64,000 bases of DNA, taken from Mycobacterium sp. Root135 (GTDB lineage: Bacteria; Actinomycetota; Actinomycetes; Mycobacteriales; Mycobacteriaceae). The stretch spans positions 602,220 to 666,219 of the forward strand of contig NZ_LMEZ01000006.1 of NCBI RefSeq assembly GCF_001426545.1, read 5' to 3'. The position numbers and the translations under genes were made by a program. Within the stretch, counting starts at the first letter, position 1; every line of letters starts with the position of its first letter. Below are positions 18,524 through 26,576 of the stretch, piece by piece. A model generated the notes under the pieces. The model ran no database searches, was not told the DNA's origin, and saw only the letters and a list, made by a program, of their open reading frames with translations.

Positions 18524-20136
18524 GGCCGCCCCTTCTTCTCCGGAGTTGCCTTGGCAGCGGCCTTCTTAGCGGGAGCCTTCTTCGCCGGTGCCTTCTTGGC
18601 CGGCGCCTTCTTCACGGGCTTGGCGACGCGGTCGTAGAGCGGTGCACTGGGAAGCGTGCCCGTCGGCCAGTCCTTGAGCGTGTCCAGGTAGAGCTGGCGC
18701 ACCTCGGCGATGCGCTCCGACAGGTTCTCTGAGGTCCAGTCGTCGACGGAGATCGGCGGGAAGACCGCGACGTCGACGGTGCCGGGGTTGAACGTGCTCG
18801 AGTTGCGTTCGGCGATGACCTCCGCGTTGCGGATGACGATTGGCACCAGCGGGACGCCGGCCGCCATCGCGATCCGGAACGGGCCCTTCTTGAAGTCCCC
18901 CACCTCGGTGGTGTCCAAGCGGGTGCCCTCAGGCGCGATGAGAACCGAAATCCCCTTGCGGGCAAGCTCTTCGATCTTGCGCAGGCCCTCAACGGCGGCC
19001 TTGGGATCGTCGCGGTCGATGAAGGCGGCGTCCAGCACGCGGCCGACGGTGCCCATCAACGGGTCCTTCTCCAGCTCCTTCTTGCCGACCGAGGTGAAGT
19101 TGTCGCTGATCAGCCGGCCCGCGATGAACGGGTCGGCCTGGTTGCGGTGGTTGAAGAGGAAGACCGCGGGCCGCTTGGCCGTCAGGTTCTCCTCCCCGAG
19201 CACGTTGAGTTCGATGCCGATCGACGTCATCAGCAGTCGGGTCCACGCCGCGGTGAAGAAGTTGACTCCGGTGCGGCGGTTGCGGGTGAGGAGCCCGAGG
19301 CCCAAACCGCCTGCCGCTGCGGGCAGCAACGAGGCAATACCGGCCACGGTGCGCAGCTGGGCCACCGGGCTGCTGCCGCTGCGACTGGTGAACTGGAGGA
19401 TCGGCCAACCCCGCTTGACGGCCACGGCGCGCAGCTTGCCAGCGGGATTCGTCGGTCGCGGGTTGCCGACCAGGTACATCAACGCGACGTCCTCGTCGCC
19501 GTCGGCGTAGAAGTAGCTCTTGGTCAGGTCGACGCCGTTCTTGGCCGAGAATGCTTGCACCGCACGGGCCTTGCCGGGACCCCAGATGATGGGCGTGCGC
19601 ACCTCACCGGTGATCAAGCCGTCGTCGTCCGTTTCGAACTGGTTGCTCAGCACGTTGTCGATGCCGAGGAACTTGGCGACCGGCTCGACCTGCACGGTCA
19701 GCGCCGACGAACTGAGGACGACGGTGTGGCCGCGGGCCATGTGGGCGCGCACCAGCGCGCGCATCTCCGGATAGATCCGCCCCTGCACGTGCTGGACGAA
19801 CAGTCGCTCACCGAGCTCGTCGAGGTCGCTGATGGAGTTGCCGTGCAACATCCTGGCGCCCTTGCCAATCAGGTCCTCGAACTCCGAGCGACCCAGTTGA
19901 TGGTTGAGCCCGGCCTGCACCATACCGATGAACTCGCCGACGCTCATCTGGCCGCGCCGCAGCCTGTCCTGGGTCATCATGACCCCGGTGAAGCCGGCCA
20001 CCAGGGTACCGTCGAGGTCGAAGAAGGCGCCGACCTCGGGGCCCTCCGGGCTGGCCTCGATTTCGGCGACCGAGCCGGGCAGTCGAAGGATCACGTTGTC
20101 GCCCTGGCGCTCGGGCTGTCCGTTCTGCGAAGTCAT
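18520..20136 (-). CDS. plsC: Bifunctional HAD-IB phosphatase / 1-acyl-glycerol-3-phosphate acyltransferase (PlsC type)
   Basis: 538-residue fusion. Residues about 35-270 are a HAD-IB (phosphoserine-phosphatase-like) hydrolase with the nucleophile motif FFDLDGTLV and the late YFYADGDEDVAL. Residues about 310-500 are a PlsC acyltransferase with NHRNQADPF (HX4D) and APEGTRLD. The last about 35 residues are a KKAPA-repeat Lys/Ala/Pro tail like those of mycobacterial histone-like proteins. It corresponds to Rv2483c. Lysophosphatidate acylation, possibly with phosphatidate or acyl-phosphate hydrolysis, would follow PlsB. ATGA overlap with WS/DGAT upstream and GTGA with plsB downstream. Confidence 0.9.
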   Translation of the reverse strand: MTSQNGQPERQGDNVILRLPGSVAEIEASPEGPEVGAFFDLDGTLVAGFTGVMMTQDRLRRGQMSVGEFIGMVQAGLNHQLGRSEFEDLIGKGARMLHGNSISDLDELGERLFVQHVQGRIYPEMRALVRAHMARGHTVVLSSSALTVQVEPVAKFLGIDNVLSNQFETDDDGLITGEVRTPIIWGPGKARAVQAFSAKNGVDLTKSYFYADGDEDVALMYLVGNPRPTNPAGKLRAVAVKRGWPILQFTSRSGSSPVAQLRTVAGIASLLPAAAGGLGLGLLTRNRRTGVNFFTAAWTRLLMTSIGIELNVLGEENLTAKRPAVFLFNHRNQADPFIAGRLISDNFTSVGKKELEKDPLMGTVGRVLDAAFIDRDDPKAAVEGLRKIEELARKGISVLIAPEGTRLDTTEVGDFKKGPFRIAMAAGVPLVPIVIRNAEVIAERNSSTFNPGTVDVAVFPPISVDDWTSENLSERIAEVRQLYLDTLKDWPTGTLPSAPLYDRVAKPVKKAPAKKAPAKKAPAKKAAAKATPEKKGRP

Positions 20137-21641
20137 TGCGCGGCACTCCCATTGGCCGAGGTGGACGGTGAAGTCTGCGGCGCCGCGGGCGACGGCGCGG
20201 GTGGATCGGCAGTGAAGGACGCGGGCGTCGACCGGCCCTCGCCGCCCAGGGCGAGCACCTCGTCGAAGCCGTCCCGGAGACACCTGGCCCACAACGCCTC
20301 GTCGGCGACGGCTGCCCGGTCGTAGCGGGTGGTGATCGTGCAGTAGCCCGCGCGGGACACCAACACCACCATCATGGCCACGCCGGGTAGCGGCCCAATA
20401 CCGTAGTGCCGCAGAATCTTTGCGCCAGCGATGAAGGTGTCCCCCGGGTAGATCGGCACGTTGCTGGCCTGCACGTCGGAGTTGACCACCGAGCCGGCCA
20501 CGGATTCGAGGATGGAGTCGGGCAGCAGGCTGATCAGCGGCGCCATGGCCCCGACCATGTCGATTGCCCGTTCCTCCCGCTTGCGCATCATCTGGGCGCG
20601 CACCTTCGCGATGCGTCTCGTCGGGTCGACGATGCCGACCGGAGCCGCGAGATTCACTCCGGCGAAACGGTTTCCGCCAGCGGGGTCGTCGTCGGACCGC
20701 AAGTTGACCGGCACCGCCATCGGCAGTGTGGCGACGGGAATGCCCTTGGCTTCGTGGTAGAGCCGAAGCGCGCCGCACAGCCCGGCCAGATACGCGTCGT
20801 TGATGGAGCCGCCCGCGGCCTTCGACGCCTTGTGCAGGTCGCTGAACTTGATGTCGATCGCCTCGGTGCGCGAGGACATGCTGCGCCTACGCAGCAGGGG
20901 CGACGGATCCGCGACCGGCCCCATGACACGGGCGCTCGACCTGGCGTAGTTGACGACACCGCCGACCGAGGACACTGGATCGCGGACCACCCTGCCAAAA
21001 AGGGACGCCGCTCCCCCGATGGCGCCGATGATGCCACCGGCGATCGAGCCGGGAAGCTTGTTGAATCCCTCGCGCATGAGGTCGTTGGGCGAGAGGTCCT
21101 CGGGGATCGGCAGCTGCGCAACCTTGGCCGGTGGCGGGTCGCGTTCGACGTCGTAGATGTTGGCGAACATCTCGATCGCGCCGACACCGTCGGTGACCGC
21201 GTGGCTCAGGTGCAGCATCGTCGCAGCGGTGCCGTCGGCGAGACCCTCGACAAGCGTGGCCGTCCACAGCGGTCGCGAGATGTCCATCGGGGATTGCAGC
21301 GCCACCTCGGCCAGGTCCATCACCTCGCGCAGCGTGCCAGGAGCGGGGACGCGGACCCGTCGCACGTGATAGTCCAAGTTGAAGTCGGGGTCGACGACCC
21401 ATCGCGCCGCCGCCGTCGGCAGGGTCGGCATCACGACCTTTTGACGCAGCCGCAACACCTTGCGGGAGGCGTTCTCGAAGCGCGCCCGGAACCGTTCCCA
21501 GTTGGGTGTCGCGTCGAGGAGCTCGACGCCCATGAGCCCCGACCGCGTGCGCGGGTTGGCCTCGCCGCGGTGCAACAGCTGGTCGACCGCACTCAATTCC
21601 TCGGGGAGTCCGGCCGCGGCGTTGTCCGGCACGTCGCTCAT
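20133..21641 (-). CDS. Wax ester synthase/diacylglycerol acyltransferase (WS/DGAT family)
   Basis: 502-residue protein of the bacterial WS/DGAT family, which makes triacylglycerol or wax ester from acyl-CoA. N-terminal hallmark LPEELSAVDQLLHRGEAN; active-site region HLSHAVTDGVG at about 144-154; PLWTATLVEGL and the C-terminal VVNSDVQASNVPIYPG domain. The canonical HHxxxDG motif reads SHxxxDG, so the first His is missing while the catalytic second His is kept. The ATG at 21641 is chosen because AGGAGA lies 10 nt upstream; a GTG at 21686 has none. It heads the WS/DGAT-plsC-plsB operon, matching Rv2484c-Rv2482c. Confidence 0.9.
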   Translation of the reverse strand: MSDVPDNAAAGLPEELSAVDQLLHRGEANPRTRSGLMGVELLDATPNWERFRARFENASRKVLRLRQKVVMPTLPTAAARWVVDPDFNLDYHVRRVRVPAPGTLREVMDLAEVALQSPMDISRPLWTATLVEGLADGTAATMLHLSHAVTDGVGAIEMFANIYDVERDPPPAKVAQLPIPEDLSPNDLMREGFNKLPGSIAGGIIGAIGGAASLFGRVVRDPVSSVGGVVNYARSSARVMGPVADPSPLLRRRSMSSRTEAIDIKFSDLHKASKAAGGSINDAYLAGLCGALRLYHEAKGIPVATLPMAVPVNLRSDDDPAGGNRFAGVNLAAPVGIVDPTRRIAKVRAQMMRKREERAIDMVGAMAPLISLLPDSILESVAGSVVNSDVQASNVPIYPGDTFIAGAKILRHYGIGPLPGVAMMVVLVSRAGYCTITTRYDRAAVADEALWARCLRDGFDEVLALGGEGRSTPASFTADPPAPSPAAPQTSPSTSANGSAAQ

Positions 21642-21752
21642 CTTCTGTCGATCTCCTGCCGTCGTCACCCCGGATGCGGGGTCCACGCTAGTCCGCCACC
21701 CGATACCGCGGGTCGCAATACCGGTGTTGTGAGGCGGTTGCCAGCTCCGTTC

Positions 21753-22187
21753 TCAGCCGTCGCCCATCGGCTGGCTCGGAAGGTCGCGAAACGAATCGGC
21801 AAACAGCACCCCGGCCTGCTGACCATTCCGGCTTGGGGCGATCCGAAGGGTTACCGACGTGCCATGAGCACCGGGACGGACGTAGTAGCACCGGTCAGTT
21901 TCCGGGCAGTAAACAGACACGAAGTCGACGACGTCCTTGTCCATCGGCGTCGTATGGGTGCCGTGTCGATCCGCCCAGGTGGAGCGAAAGTGGACCTTGA
22001 CGGCGCCGGCCCGGGCAGACCGGTACTTCACCTGGAGCCGATGAAACTCACCGCGGGCGTAGGCGACCAGATCGAACGGCGCGTGTTCGGTCACCGGAAA
22101 GAGAACCGTGAAGCCCTTTCCGGCCAAATCGGCGTGCACCTTCGCGACGCCGAGGTCGCCCTTGTCCTTGGTGAAGTGCACCCCCAT
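21753..22187 (-). CDS. PD-(D/E)XK-type protein (group I intron endonuclease-like domain)
   Basis: 144-residue small protein. It begins HFTKDKGDLGVAKVHADLAGKGFTVLFP and contains PFDLVAYARGEFHRLQVKYRS, where FDLV plus LQVKY forms a recognisable PD-(D/E)XK-like core (D, then Q-x-K). The later YFVxxYxPETDRxYYV-like stretch (VDFVSVYCPETDRCYYVRP) resembles the family of group I intron-associated endonucleases found as stand-alone genes in bacteria. No intron or mobile element is seen nearby. Transcribed away from the tRNA-Arg gene 64 bp upstream. Confidence 0.7.
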   Translation of the reverse strand: MGVHFTKDKGDLGVAKVHADLAGKGFTVLFPVTEHAPFDLVAYARGEFHRLQVKYRSARAGAVKVHFRSTWADRHGTHTTPMDKDVVDFVSVYCPETDRCYYVRPGAHGTSVTLRIAPSRNGQQAGVLFADSFRDLPSQPMGDG

Positions 22188-22251
22188 GCCTTCGAGCGTA
22201 GGGAGTCACGCGTCAGGCGATTCGCGGCAATTCGGCTAAAGTGTGTGCGCT

Positions 22252-22327
22252 GCCTCCGTAGCTCAGTGGATAGAGCAACCGCCTTCTAAGCGGTTGGTCG
22301 CAGGTTCGATCCCTGCCGGGGGCGCCA
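22252..22327 (+). tRNA. tRNA-Arg (anticodon TCT)
   Basis: Full cloverleaf: acceptor GCCTCCG pairs with CGGGGGC (one G-T wobble), D-loop AGCTCAGTGGATAGAGCA, anticodon stem ACCGC/GCGGT with loop CTTCTAA (anticodon TCT, reads AGA), T-arm GGTTCGATCC. CCA is encoded (22325-22327). A TAAAGT -10-like hexamer lies at 22237-22242. Confidence 0.97.
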
Positions 22328-22343
22328 GGTTAGGCCGAGCTCG

Positions 22344-22727
22344 CTAGTCGGCCACGCCGTCGGCAAGGTCAGCGAGCAGGCCGCGCAGCTCGTCGGCGTA
22401 CGCGAGGTGTTTGCGCAGTTTCGCGGCGCTCTCCTCGGCGGCGGCGTGGCATTCCCGCAACTTCTCGGCCGCCAAGCGCCGCTGTTCCTCGGATGCGTCA
22501 CCGGCGGCGAGGACGTCGACCGCGTCGAGCAGGTCCCTCATCTCCGCGAGACTGAAGCCAAGCGGCTTCATCCGCCTGATCACCAGGAGCCGTTCGACGT
22601 CGGCCTCGGTGTAGAGCCGGAACCCGCCCGCCGATCGCGCCGACGGCGTCACCAGCCCGACCTCGTCGTAGTGCCGCACCGTGGCGATCGACAGCTCCGT
22701 CTGCGTGGCCACCTGACCAATCTGCAT
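22344..22727 (-). CDS. MerR-family transcriptional regulator
   Basis: 127-residue MerR protein: DNA-binding helix-turn-helix plus wing at about 1-70 (MQIGQVATQTELSIATVRHY, then FRLYTEADVERLLVIRRMKP, FSLAEMRDLL) and a C-terminal dimerisation coiled coil (EEQRRLAAEKLRECHAAAEE). A single Cys in the coiled coil does not form the metal site of CueR/MerR, so the signal is unknown. The ATG at 22727 gives the usual M-x-IG start; a GTG at 22733 is possible. It begins 8 bp after the SulP gene and is cotranscribed; the dyad at 24321-24341 upstream of sulP is its likely target. Confidence 0.9.
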   Translation of the reverse strand: MQIGQVATQTELSIATVRHYDEVGLVTPSARSAGGFRLYTEADVERLLVIRRMKPLGFSLAEMRDLLDAVDVLAAGDASEEQRRLAAEKLRECHAAAEESAAKLRKHLAYADELRGLLADLADGVAD

Positions 22728-22735
22728 CTGCACGC

Positions 22736-24280
22736 CTAGTGTCCGGAGCCCAGGTTTCCGGAGAGCCGGTCGTGCCGGTCGGCGGAGTCGTCGTCAAGTC
22801 CGATGATCTCGACGTTCTTGCCCTTCGCCCGGTACTTCGTGGTCACGGCGTCGAGTGCGGCGACGGTGGAGGCGTCCCAGATGTGCGATTCGGACATGTC
22901 GACGACGACGTTGTCGGGATCGTCGGCGTAGTTGAACTGGTAGACGAGGTCGTTGCTCGAGGCGAAGAACAATTCCCCGGTGACGCGGTAGACGACGGTG
23001 TCGCCGAGTTCGTCTGTGCCGGTGACTCTTTCGACGGTGACGAGGTGCGCGACCCGCCGCGCGAACAGCACCATCGCGGTCACCGCGCCGACGATCACGC
23101 CGTATGCGAGGTTGCTCGTGGCCACCGTGACGGCCACGGTGGCGACCATGACCAGGGTCTCGCTGCGGGGCATCCGGCGCAGCGTCGACGGGGTGATGCT
23201 GTGCCAGTCCATCGTGCCGACGGAGACCATGATCATCACGGCGACCAACGCCGCCATGGGAATCAGACCGACGACGTCGCCAAGTCCGACGACGAGAATC
23301 AGCAGGAACAGCCCCGCGAGGAACGTCGAGATCCTGGTGCGCGCGCCGGACACCTTGACGTTGATCATCGTCTGGCCGATCATCGCGCAGCCGCCCATGC
23401 CGCCGAAGAGACCGGTGACGACGTTGGCCACGCCCTGTCCCCAGCTCTCCCTGGTCTTGTTGCTGTGGGTGTCGGTGATGTCGTCGACGAGCTTGGCCGT
23501 CAGCAGCGACTCCAACAGCCCGACCAGCGCCACGGCAAGTGCGTAGGGCGCGACGATCGCCAGCGTGTGCAGCGTCCACGGCACGTGCGGGACGACGAGC
23601 GTCGGCAGGCTCGTCGGCAGTTCGCCCTCGTCGCCAACGTTGGGGATGTGCACCGAGAACACCAGCACGGCCGCGGTGAGGATCACGATCGCAATCAGCG
23701 GGGCGGGGATCGCGGTGATCCACCTCGGTAGCAGCACCATGATCAGCAGGCCGACCGCGACGAACGGATAGACCAGCGCAGGCACCCCGATCAGGTAGGG
23801 CAGCTGCGACAGGAAGATCAGAATGGCCAAGGCGTTGACGAAGCCGACCATCACGCTGCGCGGGACGAACCGCATCAGCCGGGCCACCCCGAGGGCGGCC
23901 AGCACCACCTGCAGGACGCCGCCGAGTAGGACCGCGACGATGAGATAGTCGAGGCCGTGCTCGCGTACCAGCGGCGCGATGACGAGGGCAACCGAACCGG
24001 TCGCGGCGGAGATCATGGCGGGTCGACCGCCCGTGACGGCGATGGTGACGGCCATCGTGAACGACGCGAAGAGCCCTACCCGCGGGTCGACGCCGGCGAT
24101 GATCGAGAACGAGATGGCCTCGGGGATCAGCGCGAGGGCCACGACCAATCCGGCGAGGATCTCGGTCTTGAGTCGCCGCGGCGAACGCAACGCCGCCATG
24201 ACCGAGGTGCTGGGATCGCCCGCCTGCCGGACGTTGGGCGCAGGCGAAGTCGGTGGAGAGGTCAAAGTCAGTCCGTTCAC
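22736..24280 (-). CDS. SulP-family anion permease with STAS domain
   Basis: About 514 residues: a SLC26/SulP transporter with some 12-14 membrane segments (LAGLVVALALIPEAISFSII; ATGSVALVIAPL; GGMGGCAMIGQTMINVKVSG) followed by a cytoplasmic STAS domain (about 430-500; NVVVDMSESHIWDASTVAAL). Substrates in the family are sulfate, bicarbonate or dicarboxylates, and HHxxE-like or S/T residues do not settle which. The GTG at 24280 is chosen because an in-frame GTG at 24328 would lie inside the promoter dyad; an ATG at 24199 is also possible. Followed closely by the MerR gene. Confidence 0.88.
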   Translation of the reverse strand: MNGLTLTSPPTSPAPNVRQAGDPSTSVMAALRSPRRLKTEILAGLVVALALIPEAISFSIIAGVDPRVGLFASFTMAVTIAVTGGRPAMISAATGSVALVIAPLVREHGLDYLIVAVLLGGVLQVVLAALGVARLMRFVPRSVMVGFVNALAILIFLSQLPYLIGVPALVYPFVAVGLLIMVLLPRWITAIPAPLIAIVILTAAVLVFSVHIPNVGDEGELPTSLPTLVVPHVPWTLHTLAIVAPYALAVALVGLLESLLTAKLVDDITDTHSNKTRESWGQGVANVVTGLFGGMGGCAMIGQTMINVKVSGARTRISTFLAGLFLLILVVGLGDVVGLIPMAALVAVMIMVSVGTMDWHSITPSTLRRMPRSETLVMVATVAVTVATSNLAYGVIVGAVTAMVLFARRVAHLVTVERVTGTDELGDTVVYRVTGELFFASSNDLVYQFNYADDPDNVVVDMSESHIWDASTVAALDAVTTKYRAKGKNVEIIGLDDDSADRHDRLSGNLGSGH

Positions 24281-24308
24281 GTGACGCGACGACCGGGCGG
24301 CCGCCAGC

Positions 24309-24347
24309 GCACCGAACTCTACTCTCACCTCACATGAGAGTTTGCAC
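24309..24347 (-). promoter_or_regulatory. MerR-type promoter with 21-bp dyad upstream of sulP
   Basis: Perfect 7-bp arms ACTCTCA / TGAGAGT with a 7-nt spacer at 24321-24341. On the minus strand the dyad fills a 19-nt interval between TGCAAA (possible -35) and TAGAGT (-10), the elongated spacing that MerR-family activators act on. Confidence 0.6.
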
Positions 24348-24352
24348 TCCGA

Positions 24353-24490
24353 CTACCGCCGATGGTTGGACGAACCGTCGTTCGGCGGGGACGGTGCCGT
24401 GCCGCCGTCCTCGGGTTGCAGTTCGGCCGAGCCGTCGTCCTCCGACGCGTCGAGGTGTTCTTCGTGCCGACCCTGATCGGGTTGCGTCAT
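24353..24490 (-). CDS. Small acidic hydrophilic protein (45 aa)
   Basis: 45-residue product starting MTQPDQGRHEEHLDASEDDG, rich in D/E, P and G with no hydrophobic segment; probably disordered and cytoplasmic. AAAGGGGA lies about 6 nt upstream of the ATG at 24490, a strong ribosome site, and a SigF-type promoter lies 47 bp further upstream. The stop falls just before the sulP promoter dyad, so readthrough into sulP-merR is possible. No family recognised. Confidence 0.65.
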   Translation of the reverse strand: MTQPDQGRHEEHLDASEDDGSAELQPEDGGTAPSPPNDGSSNHRR

Positions 24491-24536
24491 GGCCGTCCCC
24501 TTTCGCTGAATGCCATCCGTTGTCTTCGGGCGCTGA

Positions 24537-24561
24537 TACCCGGGCGGTCCACCCCGAAACC
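24537..24561 (-). promoter_or_regulatory. SigF-type promoter (GGTTT-N15-GGGTA)
   Basis: On the minus strand GGTTT (24561-24557) is followed after 15 nt by GGGTA (24541-24537), matching the mycobacterial SigF consensus exactly at both elements. It points at the 45-aa gene starting at 24490, with a predicted leader of about 40 nt. Confidence 0.65.
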
Positions 24562-24640
24562 GTAAGCGTCTGACGCGTTTCAAGCCCCCGCCGACCGAGC
24601 ACTCGACGAAAAGCACTGTCCCAATTGGAGGAAACACCAC

Positions 24641-25204
24641 ATGTCACAACGCAATACCGTCGTCCGATCACTTCACGACCTCGGAATCGCCGCCTGGTTC
24701 GGCGGATCGCTCATGGGCGCGGTGGGCGTCAACGGAGCCGCGGCCGCCGTCCAAGACCCAAGGGAGCGCGCGAAGATCGCCGCCGTCGGGTGGGGAAAGT
24801 GGGCGCCCGTGAACTTCGTCGCCATGGGGGCGCACCTGATCGGAGGCGCGGGGATCCTCAGGGCGAACAAGGGTCGCGCCAAGAATCAGGAAGGCGTCAC
24901 CGCCAACACCGTCACCAAGCTGATCCTCACCGGTGCCGCCGTGGGTGCCACGTTCTACAGCGGCGCGCTCGGCGCGAAGACCGCTCAGGGCGACGGACAT
25001 TCGGTGGCCGGGGCCACCGAGCCGACGGCCGCCACCCCTGACGACGTTGCCGCGGCCCAGCGCCAGCTCAAGTACCTCCAGTGGGCGCTGCCGGTTCTGA
25101 CCGGCGCGATCATCGTCCTCGGTTCCCAACAGGGTGAGCAGCAGCGGTCGACGCAGGTGCTGGCCGGTCTGGGGTCCAAGCTGCTGAGCCGCGCCGGCGA
25201 CTAA
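24641..25204 (+). CDS. Membrane protein of unknown function
   Basis: 187-residue protein with three or four hydrophobic segments (IAAWFGGSLMGAVGVNGAAA; WAPVNFVAMGAHLIGGAGIL; LILTGAAVGATFYSGALGA; LQWALPVLTGAIIVLGS) linked by charged loops. GGAGGA precedes the ATG at 24641 by 8 nt. I do not recognise a named family; the layout resembles small DoxX/DUF-type actinobacterial membrane proteins. Divergent from the small SigF-linked gene across a 150-bp gap, and convergent with the glycosyltransferase gene. Confidence 0.8.
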   Translation: MSQRNTVVRSLHDLGIAAWFGGSLMGAVGVNGAAAAVQDPRERAKIAAVGWGKWAPVNFVAMGAHLIGGAGILRANKGRAKNQEGVTANTVTKLILTGAAVGATFYSGALGAKTAQGDGHSVAGATEPTAATPDDVAAAQRQLKYLQWALPVLTGAIIVLGSQQGEQQRSTQVLAGLGSKLLSRAGD

Positions 25205-25214
25205 GTCTGCCGGC

Positions 25215-26576
25215 TCACCAGGCCAGCGACGTGTCCGGCGAGCTGTCCCGTAGTTCGAGTTCGGCTGGGGTAAACCGCTTGGTCTCGTAGAGACCGCGTA
25301 ACTCGGCTACGGGACGGGACCCGGCAGTCCAGCGCCGGGTCCGGTTCAGCGCCCACGACGAGTTGCACGTCACGGCGACGCCGTCACCCTCGACGCTTAC
25401 CTCGCCGACGCCCGGTCTCCCGCATGCGTCGACGAGTCGGTTCACCGCGGTCTGAGACAGCACCGGTCGGCCGCGGGTTGAGAGAACGAAGCGGCACCGT
25501 GCCAAGATTTCCGGCGGCGGGGTGCCGACGTGGATGCGCGGATCGTCGTCCCGCAATTCGGCGCGGAGGCGCTCGGCGTCTAGGCCGCGCAGCCAGATTC
25601 CCACGTCCAGATGCAGGAAGCAGGCCAGCGTCGCGACCATGGAGCCTGCGGTGTGGCCGGTTACGTCGACGACCACGGCCACCTCCGGAATCGCATACCG
25701 CAACCCGTGACGGCGGGCGTCGGGGTCCGGGACCAGCCGAGCCACCGCAAGGGCCTCCTGGTTCTTGGCCGCGGTCCGCTCGGCGACGTCACGGCCCGCC
25801 CAGTCCGGCCCAGAATGCCACGCCACGGCGAGCGGCTCGTGGCGAAGCACGGCACCACTGCTCATCGCGCGATGGGCCAGTTCCCAGTCCTCCCCGCCGT
25901 AACGGGTGAAGGACTCGTCGAAACGACCGACGTCCTCGAACAGCTCACGGCTGCAACACATCACCGAGCTGATGACGTAGCGGTAGGACCGGTGGTCGAC
26001 GTCGAGCAGCTGTCGGGACCGGCTGTATTCGTCGCGGAGCCACTGCGGTTCCTCGAGCACGTCGGGACCGGGACCGCCCGCCTGCCACGACCGCCACCTT
26101 TCCGGCGTCCAGCCGTCGAGCGCCGCGTGTCTGCGGCGGCCGACCACGAGGGCGTCGGGCAGCACCGACGGCAGCCGCACGATCCTGCGGACGTAGTCGG
26201 GGTCGGGATGGGTGTCGGCGTCGAGAAAGCACAGGATCGGGGCGGTGCTCGTCCGCACTCCCATGTTGCGCGCCGCCGCGGCCCGGAAACCGTTGCGGCC
26301 CTGGCTGACCACCGACACGTTCAGCGTCGAGTTCGGCCGGGGCGCCTGCGCCGACCCGTCGTCGGCGACGACCACCTCGATGAGGTCGTGCGGGTAGGTC
26401 TGCTGCTCGAGCGCGGCCAACGTCAGGGCGAGCTGGTCGTGCTGCTCGTAAAACGGGATGACCACCGCGACGCGCACCGGCAACCCCGGGTGGTCGTCGA
26501 GCAGGTCCCATCGGTTGCCCGGTACGGCGAATCGACCGCCGGACAACGCGACCGGCGTCGTGCGGGGATCAGTCAT
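25215..26576 (-). CDS. Family 2 glycosyltransferase
   Basis: 453-residue GT2 enzyme. The GT-A nucleotide-sugar domain at about 35-290 shows VRVAVVIPFYEQHDQLALTL, VVVADDGS, the metal-binding DADTHPDPDYV (DxD-type) and the acceptor/catalytic GGEDWELAHRAMSSG. A C-terminal extension of about 170 residues is not recognised. No signal peptide or membrane segment, so cytoplasmic. The ATG at 26576 overlaps the stop of the upstream GT gene by 8 nt, so it is the third gene of the 28532-25215 glycan operon. Confidence 0.88.
   Translation of the reverse strand: MTDPRTTPVALSGGRFAVPGNRWDLLDDHPGLPVRVAVVIPFYEQHDQLALTLAALEQQTYPHDLIEVVVADDGSAQAPRPNSTLNVSVVSQGRNGFRAAAARNMGVRTSTAPILCFLDADTHPDPDYVRRIVRLPSVLPDALVVGRRRHAALDGWTPERWRSWQAGGPGPDVLEEPQWLRDEYSRSRQLLDVDHRSYRYVISSVMCCSRELFEDVGRFDESFTRYGGEDWELAHRAMSSGAVLRHEPLAVAWHSGPDWAGRDVAERTAAKNQEALAVARLVPDPDARRHGLRYAIPEVAVVVDVTGHTAGSMVATLACFLHLDVGIWLRGLDAERLRAELRDDDPRIHVGTPPPEILARCRFVLSTRGRPVLSQTAVNRLVDACGRPGVGEVSVEGDGVAVTCNSSWALNRTRRWTAGSRPVAELRGLYETKRFTPAELELRDSSPDTSLAW

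Noticed and set aside
21753..22327. Group I intron or integrated element at tRNA-Arg
   Set aside because: The tRNA is intact and no integrase or duplicated tRNA 3' end was seen; the endonuclease-like gene alone is not enough.
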